A stretch of 64,000 nucleotides of DNA from Bradyrhizobiaceae bacterium (GCA_947481685.1 CANKHA010000001.1:1-64000), one strand, 5' to 3'; counted from the stretch's first letter, positions 48,147 through 56,790 are shown. Made by a program: numbers and translations. Notes: a model not told the origin generated them from the sequence alone.

Positions 48147-48874
48147 TCGCTTTCTTTCGCAGCAATTTCGTCGCTCCTCTCGCGGCAGCGATATTCTTGG
48201 CAGGTGCGGCACAGGCGCAGACACCGGCCCCCCCGCAAAGTGTGGCGCCGCCTGCCGCCACTGCGCCCGCACAACCCAAAAAACCACGCCCCGCGCCGGC
48301 GGCCCAGCGTCCTGCAAAGACAGCAGCGGCTGTCGATACCCCCTCGGGTCCGGCGAATGCGCTGCAGGGCTTTTCGAAGAACAAGGATGAGCCGGTTCAG
48401 ATCGAAGCGACTTCGCTGGAAGTGCGCGACAAGGACAAGGTCGCGACCTTCACCGGCAACGTTCATGTGATTCAGGGCGATACCGACATGCGCTCCAAGA
48501 TTCTTGTGGTTTTCTACGAGGGCGGCGATACCGCGACGAAAGGCGGCATCAAGGCTGCACAGCCGGGCCCCGGCGGCGCCTCGCAGATCAAGAAGCTTGA
48601 AGCGAAGGGCAACGTCATCGTTACGCAGAAGGATCAAACCGCCACCGGAGATACCGGTGAGTTTGATATGAAGACCAACACCATCGTCCTCAAAGGAAAT
48701 GTGGTGATCAGCCAGGGTCCGAATGTTCTGCGCGGCGAGCGACTGGTCGTTGATCGCGCCACCGGCGTCTCGAACATGGAGAGCGGCCCGGGGGGCGGCG
48801 GTGTGGTGCGTGGCATCTTCCAGAATGGACCTAAAGACGGTTCCGCTACGCCAAAATTGCCGGGGGCGAACTAA
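48143..48874 (+). CDS. lptA: LPS transport periplasmic protein LptA
   Basis: A 243-residue secreted protein. The signal peptide ends near AQAQ (residue 26) and a Pro/Ala-rich linker of about 50 residues follows. The OstA/LptA jellyroll begins at EPVQIEATSLEVRDKDKVATFTGNVHVIQGD and continues through LEAKGNVIVTQKDQTATGD and KGNVVISQGPNVLRGERL. It forms the periplasmic LPS bridge. Translationally coupled to lptC. Confidence 0.92.
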   Translation: MIAFFRSNFVAPLAAAIFLAGAAQAQTPAPPQSVAPPAATAPAQPKKPRPAPAAQRPAKTAAAVDTPSGPANALQGFSKNKDEPVQIEATSLEVRDKDKVATFTGNVHVIQGDTDMRSKILVVFYEGGDTATKGGIKAAQPGPGGASQIKKLEAKGNVIVTQKDQTATGDTGEFDMKTNTIVLKGNVVISQGPNVLRGERLVVDRATGVSNMESGPGGGGVVRGIFQNGPKDGSATPKLPGAN

Positions 48875-48963
48875 ACCGCGCGATCTGTTTGGATTGAAAG
48901 TGCGTGGGGGAGTGCTATCACCGCGCAACACCGATTCTTTGCTGCGCAAAATTCTGAGGTTAG

Positions 48964-49926
48964 GTGCGCAAGATTCTCTCGTTCTTCAAAGGCAAGGCCC
49001 GCAAGCCGCAGGGCCGTCCTCCCGTTGATCGCTGGGGGATGAAGGATGCTTTTTCCGCGCAGCCGGAGACAATGCCCGCTCCTCCACCAAAGCCCGCTCC
49101 CAAGGCGGAACGCACGCTGCCTACACGCCCGCGACCTGCCCAGGCCGCCGCTCCGGTCGCGGCCCCCAGGGCGCAAGAAGCGCCACCGGCCATGGCTCCG
49201 CATCAGGGCTATCTCGCAGCCCATGGGCTGGAAAAGAGTTTCGGTGGCCGCAAGGTGGTCAAAGGCCCGAGCCTTTACGTCAGACGGGGCGAGGCAGTTG
49301 GCCTGCTCGGCCCGAACGGCGCCGGCAAGACCACGGTCTTTTATATGATCACGGGGCTGATCAAACCTGATCGTGGCCGTATCGAGCTCGATGGCCACGA
49401 CGTGACCGCCTTCCCCATGTATCAGCGGTCCCGACTCGGCATCGGCTATTTGCCGCAGGAAGCATCGATCTTCCGCGGACTGAACGTGGAGGAGAATATC
49501 CGGGCCGTGCTGGAGGTGGTCGAACCGAACCGCCGCCAGCGCGAGGCGCAACTTGAAGCGCTGCTCGATGAATTCAACATCACCCGGTTGCGCAAGACCC
49601 CCTCGATCGCGCTCTCCGGCGGCGAGCGCCGCCGTTGCGAGATCGCGCGCGCTTTGGCCTCGCGGCCGAGCTACATGCTGCTCGACGAGCCGTTCGCTGG
49701 CATCGACCCGATTGCGGTGGGCGACATCCAGACCCTGGTGCGCCATCTGACCAACCGCGGCATCGGGGTGCTGATCACCGACCACAATGTCCGCGAAACC
49801 CTGGGCCTGACCGACCGGGCCTATATTATCTATTCCGGCCAGGTCCTGATGGAGGGCCGCGCCGACGACATCGTGAACAACCCCGATGTGCGCAGGCTCT
49901 ACCTGGGCGAGAATTTCGCGCTCTAG
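48964..49926 (+). CDS. lptB: LPS export ABC transporter ATPase LptB with long N-terminal extension
   Basis: 320 residues from GTG 48964. The C-terminal 240 residues are a standard LptB: Walker A GPNGAGKTT, IGYLPQEASIFRGLNVEENI, signature LSGGERRR and Walker B MLLDEPFAGIDPIAV, ending RRLYLGENF. Ahead of it are about 80 low-complexity residues rich in Pro, Ala and Lys (for example PAPPPKPAPKAER). An ATG at codon 26 is the alternative start, but most of the extension would remain. It energises LPS extraction with LptFG. Confidence 0.93.
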   Translation: MRKILSFFKGKARKPQGRPPVDRWGMKDAFSAQPETMPAPPPKPAPKAERTLPTRPRPAQAAAPVAAPRAQEAPPAMAPHQGYLAAHGLEKSFGGRKVVKGPSLYVRRGEAVGLLGPNGAGKTTVFYMITGLIKPDRGRIELDGHDVTAFPMYQRSRLGIGYLPQEASIFRGLNVEENIRAVLEVVEPNRRQREAQLEALLDEFNITRLRKTPSIALSGGERRRCEIARALASRPSYMLLDEPFAGIDPIAVGDIQTLVRHLTNRGIGVLITDHNVRETLGLTDRAYIIYSGQVLMEGRADDIVNNPDVRRLYLGENFAL

Positions 49927-49938
49927 ATTCGTTCGTTT

Positions 49939-50010
49939 GTCGCGCAATCTTGCGGCGAACCGGTTCCCATCTCGGATCAAGTCCGGGACAGGCTTTCGCC
50001 GGATTGCGCT
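49939..50010. repeat. 72-bp palindromic repeat, copy 2
   Basis: Same sequence as 39280-39351 with one base changed (CATCTCGG for CATCCCGG). It starts 12 bp after the lptB stop and could terminate or process the transcript between lptB and rpoN. Confidence 0.85.
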
Positions 50011-50121
50011 AAAAGCCTGCGCCTCCTTCGGAGCGGGGCGCTGGCAAAAATAGTTCCCCGCACTGCCTCCGAACTGGTATAAAATCCATTAAGCAAGAAT
50101 TGGACCAGTTTGAACCTTCCT

Positions 50122-51654
50122 ATGGCGCTCACCCAACGACTCCAGATTCGTCAAAGCCAGGCTCTGGTGATGACGCCGCAGCTGATGCAAGCCATCAAGC
50201 TGCTGCAGCTTTCGAATCTCGACCTCACGGCCTATGTCGAAGGCGAGCTCGAGCGCAATCCGTTGCTGGAGCGCGACAGTGACAGTCCGGGCGAGGCCGA
50301 ATCGTCGCAGCCGGAAGCCTCCGCCCCCGAAGGCGATGCCCAGGCCGGCGACTGGATGGGCGAGGATCTCCAGACCAGCCGCAACGACATGGAATCGCAG
50401 CTCGGCACCGGGCTCGACAATGTGTTCCCCGACGATTCCGGCCAGGTCATCCAGCGCGCGGGTGCCGACACGCCTCCTGCGCCAACGCCCACCGACTGGT
50501 CCGGCACGGGTTCCGGCGGCAGCGAGAACGGCGATTACAATCTTGAGGCCTTCGTTTCAGCCGAGACGACGCTCGCGGATCATCTCGCCGAACAGCTCTC
50601 GATGACCATCACCGATCCGGTGAAGCGGATGATCGGGCAATATTTGATCGATCTGGTGGACGAAGCCGGCTATCTCACCGGCGATCTCGAAACCGTGTCG
50701 GAGAAACTCGGCGCGCCGATGGCCGAAGTCGAAGCGGTGTTGAAGACCGTGCAGGGTTTCGATCCCGCCGGCGTCTGCGCACGCAATCTCATGGAATGCC
50801 TTGCAATCCAGTTGAAAGAACGCGACCGCTTCGATCCGGCGATGCAGGCATTGGTGGAGAACCTGCCGATGCTGGCCAACCGTCAGCTCGCGGCGCTGAA
50901 GAAAATCTGCGGCATCGGCGATGAAGATCTCACCGATATGATCGCCGAGATTCGTGCGCTCAATCCCAAACCTGGCCTGGCCTTCGGCTCAGCGCTGGTG
51001 CAGGCAGTCATTCCGGATGTGTTTGTTCGGCCCGGACCCGACGGCGGCTGGCTGGTTGAGCTGAATTCCGAAACGCTGCCGAAGGTGCTGGTCAACCAGG
51101 CCTACTACGCCAGGATTTCGAAAAACACGCGGGCCGATGGTGAGAAGAATTATCTGGCGGAATGTTTGCAGACCGCAACCTGGCTGGTGCGTGCGCTCGA
51201 TCAGCGCGCGCGCACCATCCTGAAGGTTTCAATCGAAATCGTTCGCCAGCAGGACGGCTTCTTCGCCCACGGTGTGCAGCATTTGCGTCCGCTGAATTTG
51301 AAGACGGTGGCGGATGCGATCTCGATGCATGAGTCGACGGTGTCGCGCGTCACCGCCAACAAATACATGGCGACCAACCGCGGTATATTCGAATTGAAAT
51401 ATTTCTTTACGTCGTCGATCTCGTCCTCGGACGGCGGCGAAGCCCACTCGGCGGAAGCCGTGCGTCACCGCATCAAGCAGTTGATCGACGCGGAGGCCGC
51501 AGGCGACATTCTGTCCGATGACACCATTGTGGATAAACTGCGGGAAGCCGGGATCGATATCGCGCGCCGTACCGTTGCCAAATACCGGGAAGCCATGCGG
51601 ATTCCATCTTCAGTGCAGCGGCGGCGGGCTAAACAGTCCGCGCCAGTTTTATGA
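50122..51654 (+). CDS. rpoN: RNA polymerase sigma-54 factor
   Basis: A 510-residue alternative sigma factor. Region I is Gln/Leu-rich (RLQIRQSQALVMTPQLMQAIKLLQ). An acidic, Pro/Gly-rich region II spans about residues 55-135. The core-binding domain follows, with the HTH around TVADAISMHESTVSRVTANKY and the RpoN box ARRTVAKYRE near residue 485. It directs nitrogen and related regulons with AAA+ activators. ATG 50122 is preferred to TTG 50110. In related genomes an hpf gene usually follows; here ptsN follows directly. Confidence 0.96.
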   Translation: MALTQRLQIRQSQALVMTPQLMQAIKLLQLSNLDLTAYVEGELERNPLLERDSDSPGEAESSQPEASAPEGDAQAGDWMGEDLQTSRNDMESQLGTGLDNVFPDDSGQVIQRAGADTPPAPTPTDWSGTGSGGSENGDYNLEAFVSAETTLADHLAEQLSMTITDPVKRMIGQYLIDLVDEAGYLTGDLETVSEKLGAPMAEVEAVLKTVQGFDPAGVCARNLMECLAIQLKERDRFDPAMQALVENLPMLANRQLAALKKICGIGDEDLTDMIAEIRALNPKPGLAFGSALVQAVIPDVFVRPGPDGGWLVELNSETLPKVLVNQAYYARISKNTRADGEKNYLAECLQTATWLVRALDQRARTILKVSIEIVRQQDGFFAHGVQHLRPLNLKTVADAISMHESTVSRVTANKYMATNRGIFELKYFFTSSISSSDGGEAHSAEAVRHRIKQLIDAEAAGDILSDDTIVDKLREAGIDIARRTVAKYREAMRIPSSVQRRRAKQSAPVL

Positions 51655-51786
51655 TGGAATCGACATGCCGATTGCCGGTTTAGGGGATAATCTCGGGCCA
51701 TTGACGCTTGGGGAGTCGATCCTTATGGTCCGCCGCCTTCACCGCCCCCCTCAATCTTTTTGCTGCGCAGTCACCGGAACGGCCCC

Positions 51787-52248
51787 ATGTCGCTGACCGA
51801 TCTCATCACGCCGACCGCAGTGGTGCCGGCACTTAAAGTCGCCAGCAAGAAGCAGGCGATCCAGGAGCTCGCGGCGGAAGCTGCGAAGCTCACCGGCTAC
51901 AGCGAACAGACCATCGCGGAAATTCTGCTGCAGCGGGAAAAGCTCGGCTCGACCGGCGTCGGAAACGGCATCGCTATTCCACACGGCAAGCTGCCGAAGC
52001 TTGGAAAAATTTTCGGCATGTTTGCACGACTGGAAAAGCCGATTGATTTTGAAGCCCTGGACGGCCAGCCGGTGGATTTGATCTTTTTGTTGCTGGCGCC
52101 GGAAACGGCGGGCGCGGACCATCTGAAAGCGCTGGCGCGGATTGCACGCCTGCTGCGCGATCCTGACGTGGCGCAGAAGCTGCGTGAGTCGCAGAATGCC
52201 GACGCGCTGTATGCGGTACTGGCAGTGCCATCGGCAAGCGCCGCCTGA
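51787..52248 (+). CDS. ptsN: PTS IIA-Ntr regulatory protein
   Basis: A 153-residue EIIA of the nitrogen phosphotransferase system, with the phospho-acceptor His66 in GVGNGIAIPHGKL. It receives phosphate from NPr and regulates potassium transport, sensor kinases and sigma-54 related functions. ATG 51787 lies 132 bp after rpoN; nothing resembling hpf lies between them. Confidence 0.95.
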   Translation: MSLTDLITPTAVVPALKVASKKQAIQELAAEAAKLTGYSEQTIAEILLQREKLGSTGVGNGIAIPHGKLPKLGKIFGMFARLEKPIDFEALDGQPVDLIFLLLAPETAGADHLKALARIARLLRDPDVAQKLRESQNADALYAVLAVPSASAA

Positions 52249-52261
52249 ACACTCACCTCAA

Positions 52262-52430
52262 TCCGTCCTCATCCTGAGTGCGCCGTCTCGAAGGACGGGA
52301 GCCTGCCCGATCCCGGGTTTACCCGGAGATCGGCACTCATAAGTGCGCGACTCGGCTGTAGCCGAGGCGCGATGTTCGAGACGCGTTGCTTCGCAACGCT
52401 CCTCTCCATGAGGAGAGGGAATTCGATCGG
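52262..52430. repeat. Cluster of rhizobial-type intergenic hairpins
   Basis: Several small palindromes in a row: CGATCCCGGGTTTACCCGGAGATCG (52309-52333), CTCGGCTGTAGCCGAG, GCGTTGCTTCGCAACGC and CCTCTCCATGAGGAGAGG. They are introduced by CCTCATCCTGAG...GTCTCGAAGGACGGG, a common mosaic repeat of Bradyrhizobium-like genomes. The first part matches 22680-22737. No coding potential. Confidence 0.7.
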
Positions 52431-52437
52431 CCTAAAC

Positions 52438-52470
52438 TAAAAAAGGCGGAGGACTTTCATCCTCCGCCTT
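52438..52470 (-). terminator. Terminator of the hsp20-DUF1150 transcript
   Basis: AAGGCGGAGG (52443-52452) and CCTCCGCCTT (52461-52470) form a perfect 10-bp stem. Read on the minus strand it is followed by a run of T (A-run at 52439-52444), 27 nt after the DUF1150 stop. Confidence 0.9.
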
Positions 52471-52496
52471 ACTTATTCAGCATCGGCGCGTGCGCG

Positions 52497-52763
52497 TTAG
52501 TGCACGCTCACAGCTTCAAGCTCCTGGCTCCAGGCATTCGCCACAGCCGCCTCGCGGCTGTCGGTCAGCATGATCGGCGTGCCGTCGGCGGCATGCAGCG
52601 AGAACAGCTTCGTGCCGGGAGCAAGCTCCGGCGCCTGCGGAAACATCTTGGCGACATCCTCGGAGCGGACCGCTTTGATGTAAGCGATGCGGCCGCCGCC
52701 GATCAGCGCAAGCGCTTCCGGGGAAACGGATGGGGTGTTGGTCACTTCGGGTCTGTTTTCCAT
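52497..52763 (-). CDS. DUF1150 family protein
   Basis: An 88-residue soluble protein with SPEALALIGGGRIAYIKAVRSEDV and the C-terminal DSREAAVANAWSQELEAVSVH, matching the alphaproteobacterial DUF1150 family, which is regularly encoded next to a small heat-shock protein. The function is unknown. It lies 53 bp downstream of hsp20 on the same strand and ends before a strong terminator, so heat-shock co-expression is likely. Confidence 0.82.
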   Translation of the reverse strand: MENRPEVTNTPSVSPEALALIGGGRIAYIKAVRSEDVAKMFPQAPELAPGTKLFSLHAADGTPIMLTDSREAAVANAWSQELEAVSVH

Positions 52764-52816
52764 GGCCCTCGATTCCTTTCTACGTGTTACTCGGTCGAGT
52801 CCGACCTGGTTTCACT

Positions 52817-53248
52817 TCAGTCATGGTTGGTGATTGAAACCGTTTTCACCAACCGTTCGGGCTCCGGCCGCGCGAGGTCGATTTCCAGCAGACCGTTCTT
52901 CAGATCCGCTCCCAGCACTTCCATCCCCTCCGCAAGCACAAAGGTGCGCTGAAACTGGCGCGCCGCGATGCCGCGGTGAAGGTATTGCCGGCTCTTGTCG
53001 TCCTGTTGCCGCCCGCGGATGAGGAGCTGATTTTCCTCGACCGTCACATCGAGCTGGTCGCGGGTGAAGCCCGCCACCGCCAGCGTGATGCGAAGACGTT
53101 CAGGCCGCTCGGCGTCGCGTGCGAGGCGCTCGATGTTGTAGGGAGGATAGCCCTCCGCGCCCTTGGCCACGCGGTCGAGCACGCGCTCGATCTCGTCGAA
53201 GCCCAGCAGGAACGGACTCGAAAGTGAAGGAACCCTGGACATGGACAT
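52817..53248 (-). CDS. Small heat-shock protein (Hsp20/alpha-crystallin family)
   Basis: A 143-residue holdase chaperone. The alpha-crystallin domain spans about residues 38-133 and includes RLRITLAVAGFTRDQLDVTVEENQLLIRG and the GLLEIDLARPEPE strand region. The N-terminal arm has the MSRVPSLSSPFLLGFDEIERVLDR-type start seen in rhizobial HspH proteins. An RpoH-type promoter lies about 85 bp upstream. Confidence 0.92.
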   Translation of the reverse strand: MSMSRVPSLSSPFLLGFDEIERVLDRVAKGAEGYPPYNIERLARDAERPERLRITLAVAGFTRDQLDVTVEENQLLIRGRQQDDKSRQYLHRGIAARQFQRTFVLAEGMEVLGADLKNGLLEIDLARPEPERLVKTVSITNHD

Positions 53249-53333
53249 CTCGCAAAGCCCTCGTAAGCGACTTTGACAGCGGGCCCTTACGGCGTCCTTA
53301 ACTCCGGCGGCTCATCCGCCGGCGTCTTCCATA

Positions 53334-53362
53334 ATATGGGCAGCCCAAGGCGAGGCTTCAAG
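53334..53362 (-). promoter_or_regulatory. RpoH-type promoter of hsp20
   Basis: On the minus strand CTTG (53362-53359), 18 bases, CCCATAT (53340-53334). This fits the sigma-32 consensus. The predicted leader of about 80 nt contains a GCCGGCGG...CCGCCGG hairpin. A ROSE-type thermometer pairing the Shine-Dalgarno is not evident. Confidence 0.72.
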
Positions 53363-53418
53363 AAGCGAAAAGCGGCTTAAAAGCTGAGAAACCGTGGTGG
53401 CTGGGAACGAAGGGGAAG

Positions 53419-53494
<76 letters not shown>

Positions 53495-53510
53495 AATGGT
53501 AACCGGCTGC

Positions 53511-53906
53511 TTAAGTCTCGTCTTCCTTTTCGACATCGCCGATGATGTCGGTAACGTCGTCTTCGCCTTCTTCCTGCTCCTCGATGAAGGCATCGGCATC
53601 CATCGCGGGATCGATTTCGATATCGTCGGAGTCAGCCTCCGCTCCGGGCGTTTTCGAACCGGAATTCTCGGCGTCGGCATCTTCCAGCGATACAAATTCT
53701 GCGTCAGCGGTCTCTGGCGCAACCACCTCGGGTTCTGCGACGGCTGCGGCGCGGGCTGCTTCTGACGGACGCGAACGCGAAGACACCGGCGCAATCACAA
53801 ATACAGTTTCGCATTTCGGGCACACGATCGGCGTCTTGCTGAGATCGTAGAATTTTGCGCCGCAGCTGCCGCAGAGGCGCTTGGTGCCGAGATCGGTTTT
53901 AGCCAA
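53511..53906 (-). CDS. TIGR02300 / FYDLN-acid family protein
   Basis: 131 residues in two parts: a zinc-ribbon-like N-terminus GTKRLCGSCGAKFYDLSKTP...CPKC, containing the FYDLN-type motif and four Cys, and a long highly acidic tail with many Asp/Glu to the C-terminus. The family is confined to alphaproteobacteria and its function is unknown. It usually precedes aroA, as here (divergent). Confidence 0.9.
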   Translation of the reverse strand: MAKTDLGTKRLCGSCGAKFYDLSKTPIVCPKCETVFVIAPVSSRSRPSEAARAAAVAEPEVVAPETADAEFVSLEDADAENSGSKTPGAEADSDDIEIDPAMDADAFIEEQEEGEDDVTDIIGDVEKEDET

Positions 53907-54027
53907 GGTCCGTAGTCCTTAAACGGTCTGGAAAATCGGTGCTTCACTTGGCGAGTTGCAGAGCCCCTGTCAATAGCGGTTAGGCGGCTTTGTGTGGGGG
54001 TTTCCCGGGCGGGCCGGATGACGGGCC

Positions 54028-55413
54028 ATGAGGCCACATGCTAGGAGGGCGCTCCTCTCACTGGATCGCATCGACTTGAACGCCGCCACGCCTTCCCCGC
54101 TCACCGCTCATCCTGGCCACCCGTTGTCCGGGCGCGTCCGCGTCCCGGGCGACAAGTCGATTTCCCACCGCGCGCTAATTTTCGGCGCACTCACCGTCGG
54201 CGAGACCCGCATTAGCGGGTTGCTGGAAGGCGAGGATGTGCTCAATACCGGCAAGGTCATGCGGATGATGGGCGCCACCGTCGAGCGGACCGGCGAGGGT
54301 GCCTGGACCGTGCATGGCGTCGGCGTCGCCGGTTTTGCGCAGCCGGCCGGCGTGCTCGATCTCGGCAATTCCGGCACCGGTTGCCGGCTTGTGCTTGGCG
54401 CCGTCGCGGGCTCGCCGGTAACGGCGACTTTCGATGGCGATGCCAGCCTGCGCAAGCGGCCGATGCGGCGCGTGCTTGAGCCACTCGCGCGCATGGGCGC
54501 CAAAATCATTTCCGCGGCGGAAAACGGCGGGCTGCCGGTGACGCTGCAAGGCGCGCGCGACCCGATGCCGATCGTCTATGAATCGCCGGTCCCATCGGCG
54601 CAGCTGAAGTCCGCGGTGCTGCTCGCAGGATTGTCGGCGCCGGGTGAAACTGTCGTGATCGAAGAGGAAGCCACGCGCGACCACACCGAGCGCATGCTGA
54701 AGCATTTCGGCGCACAGGTGAAAGTCGAGAAGCACGGCACGCACGGCCGTCGCATCACGCTCACCGGCCAGCCGGAGCTTGAGCCCGCGCCCGTGGTGGT
54801 GCCGGCCGATCCATCGTCGGCGGCTTTCCCTTTGGTTGCCGCGCTGGTGGTGCCGGGCTCGGATGTGATCGTGGAAGCCGTCATGACCAATCCGCTGCGC
54901 GCCGGGTTGCTCACGACCCTGCGCGAGATGGGCGCGAGCATTGAAGTGCTGGCGACGCGCGATGAAGGTGGCGAGGAAGTCACGGATCTCCGCGTGCGTG
55001 CTGGCGCGCTTAAGGGTGTCGAGGTCCCGCCGGAGCGCGCTCCGACGATGATCGACGAATATCCGATCCTCGCAGTCGCGGCTTCCTTTGCCGTAGGCAC
55101 AACGCGCATGCGCGGACTGAAAGAGCTGCGGGTGAAAGAATCCGACCGGCTTGCAGCGACCGCTGAGATGCTGCGCGTCAATGGCGTCGATGTCGAAATC
55201 GATGGCGACGATCTGGTCGTGAACGGCAAGGGCCGCGTCGCGGGGGGCGGTATGGTCGCCACCCATATGGATCATCGCATGGCGATGTCCGCGCTGATCA
55301 TGGGGCTTGCAAGCGACCAGCCGGTAGCGGCCGACGATACCGGCTTTATCGCCACCAGCTTTCCGAGCTTCATCCCGATGATGCGCGAACTCGGTGCGGA
55401 GTTCTCCGCCTAG
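54028..55413 (+). CDS. aroA: 3-phosphoshikimate 1-carboxyvinyltransferase (EPSP synthase, class II-like)
   Basis: A 461-residue shikimate-pathway enzyme making EPSP from shikimate-3-phosphate and PEP. Motifs: [32 protein letters not shown] and [16 protein letters not shown], SAQxK and RxHxE fit class II enzymes like CP4, but the NxTR motif reads NPLR. The glyphosate-loop segment is GNSGTGCR (residues 113-120), with Gly116 where CP4 has Ala100, so tolerance is not predicted. ATG 54028 is the only ATG near the N-terminus; its ribosome site is poor. The stop shares CTAG with the convergent ahpD stop. Confidence 0.93.
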   Translation: MRPHARRALLSLDRIDLNAATPSPLTAHPGHPLSGRVRVPGDKSISHRALIFGALTVGETRISGLLEGEDVLNTGKVMRMMGATVERTGEGAWTVHGVGVAGFAQPAGVLDLGNSGTGCRLVLGAVAGSPVTATFDGDASLRKRPMRRVLEPLARMGAKIISAAENGGLPVTLQGARDPMPIVYESPVPSAQLKSAVLLAGLSAPGETVVIEEEATRDHTERMLKHFGAQVKVEKHGTHGRRITLTGQPELEPAPVVVPADPSSAAFPLVAALVVPGSDVIVEAVMTNPLRAGLLTTLREMGASIEVLATRDEGGEEVTDLRVRAGALKGVEVPPERAPTMIDEYPILAVAASFAVGTTRMRGLKELRVKESDRLAATAEMLRVNGVDVEIDGDDLVVNGKGRVAGGGMVATHMDHRMAMSALIMGLASDQPVAADDTGFIATSFPSFIPMMRELGAEFSA

Positions 55414-55961
55414 GCTGCCACTTCGGCCACTGGTGCAATGGCGTCGCCGGCCTCAAGCGCGACAGCAACCGACTGGATGACCGCGGCAAAGCGCACCGCG
55501 GTCTGGATCGCATCTTCGGTTACACCGGCTTCCAGCAAAACCTTTTCGTGCGCGTTGATGAATTTGCCGCAGCCGTTGATGGCGGATACGGCGAGGGACC
55601 ACAATTCGAAATCGGCTTTGTCGACGCCGGGATTGCCGATGACATTCATGCGCAGCCGCGCTGGCTTTGTTTCATAGGCGCGGTTATCGGCGAGATGAAG
55701 AAAGCGATAGTAGATGTTGTTCATCGCCATCACGGTGGCGGCGGCGCGGGCGGCGTCCTGGGCTTGCGGCGTCAGATTGGTGCGGGCGAGCTCGTCGAAG
55801 GCAACCATCACCTCGCGATTGCGGGTCGCGATCGCACTCGCCAGGAATAGGCCGTAGCGCTGCTGCGCCGGCAGGGACTCGTCCGACAACATCGACGACA
55901 GGTTCAGCTTCGCATCCTTGGCGAAAGCGGGCAGGCGGGCTTTGACGGTTTCGATCGACAC
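55410..55961 (-). CDS. ahpD: AhpD-family alkylhydroperoxidase with incomplete CXXC
   Basis: A 183-residue carboxymuconolactone-decarboxylase-fold protein. AhpD normally reduces AhpC through a Glu...CXXC...His relay. Here the region reads [14 protein letters not shown]: Glu119, Cys131 and His138 are kept, but the second Cys (134) is Phe (TTC, 55560-55562; a single base from TGC). The rest of the protein is intact and typical of rhizobial AhpD. It lies downstream of ahpC with a GC-rich hairpin between them. Confidence 0.87.
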   Translation of the reverse strand: MSIETVKARLPAFAKDAKLNLSSMLSDESLPAQQRYGLFLASAIATRNREVMVAFDELARTNLTPQAQDAARAAATVMAMNNIYYRFLHLADNRAYETKPARLRMNVIGNPGVDKADFELWSLAVSAINGCGKFINAHEKVLLEAGVTEDAIQTAVRFAAVIQSVAVALEAGDAIAPVAEVAA

Positions 55962-55997
55962 GCCGGTCTCCTCTTCAAATTCTAGTTTCGACGCTTT

Positions 55998-56020
55998 GGG
56001 CGCCGCGCGAGGCGGCGCCC
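55998..56020. repeat. Hairpin between ahpC and ahpD
   Basis: GGGCGCCGC (55998-56006) and GCGGCGCCC (56012-56020) form a perfect 9-bp stem in the 87-bp gap. No T-run follows on the minus strand, so it is more likely an mRNA-stabilising or attenuating element than a full terminator. Confidence 0.7.
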
Positions 56021-56048
56021 ATGGTCGGGTGTCAGCTAACCGAAATGT

Positions 56049-56600
56049 TTAGGCGGCCTTGAGCGTGTCGCCGCCGACTTCGCGGTTGCACGGGCAAAGC
56101 TCGTCGGTCTGCAATGCATCGAGAACGCGAAGCGTGTCCTTCGGATTGCGGCCGACGTTCAGGTTGGTCGCATAGACATGCTGCACGACGTTGTGGGGAT
56201 CGACGACGTAGGTGTAGCGATAGGCAACGCCTTCCGGCGAACGGATGCCGAGCTTGTCGACCAAGCCCTTGCTGTCAGCGAACTGCCAGATCGCAAGCTT
56301 GGCGAGATCCTTGTGGTCGCGGCGCCAGGCGAGCTTCACATGTTCGTTGTCGGTCGAGCCGCCGAGCACGACCGCGTCGCGGTCGGCGAAGTCGCCGGCA
56401 AGGCGCGCGAACTCGGCAATTTCGGTCGGGCAAACGAAAGTGAAGTCTTTCGGATAGAAGAAAACGATCTTCCATTTCCCTGGAAAGCTCTTCTCCGTGA
56501 GTTCCTCAAAGGCGGATACCCCGTTCTCCTGGTGGGCATGAAAGCCGGGCTTCACGCCGGTCATCGAAAACGCAGGAAACTGCTCGCCAATACCAATCAT
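56049..56600 (-). CDS. ahpC: Alkyl hydroperoxide reductase AhpC (2-Cys peroxiredoxin)
   Basis: A 183-residue peroxiredoxin. The peroxidatic Cys57 is in DFTFVCPTE and resolving cysteines lie in ELCPCN (169 and 171). It reduces organic and hydrogen peroxide, normally recycled by AhpD in this genomic arrangement. ATG 56600 follows GAGGAATTTGGA; the longer upstream frame has no family match. It is divergent from cmk; the 190-bp gap is A/T-rich and could hold an OxyR-controlled promoter, but no convincing OxyR site was identified. Confidence 0.93.
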   Translation of the reverse strand: MIGIGEQFPAFSMTGVKPGFHAHQENGVSAFEELTEKSFPGKWKIVFFYPKDFTFVCPTEIAEFARLAGDFADRDAVVLGGSTDNEHVKLAWRRDHKDLAKLAIWQFADSKGLVDKLGIRSPEGVAYRYTYVVDPHNVVQHVYATNLNVGRNPKDTLRVLDALQTDELCPCNREVGGDTLKAA

Positions 56601-56790
56601 TCCAAATTCCTCTGCTGCGAAAGGTTGCATAAGCCGCCGCACCGCGGCGCACTCCGTATATGGTGCAGCGCAGCAATAAGCCCAAATCAATCTTTCTGAA
56701 GATACGATTAGATTTGCTTATGACAACAAAGACGCAGAGCTTCGGCTTGTCGGGCCATTGGCGTTGCTCTAGGCAAGCGGAAAAGCGGAG

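Noticed and set aside
51518-51796. 92-codon frame spanning the rpoN-ptsN gap as a possible hpf
   Set aside because: Its sequence overlaps rpoN out of frame and shows no resemblance to ribosome hibernation factors.
52262-52430. Run of short hairpins that might suggest a CRISPR-like array
   Set aside because: The hairpins differ from each other, have no regular spacing, and no cas genes are present.
53249-53333. ROSE-type RNA thermometer in the hsp20 leader
   Set aside because: A GC-rich hairpin exists, but no pairing of a UYGCU-like motif with the Shine-Dalgarno was evident.
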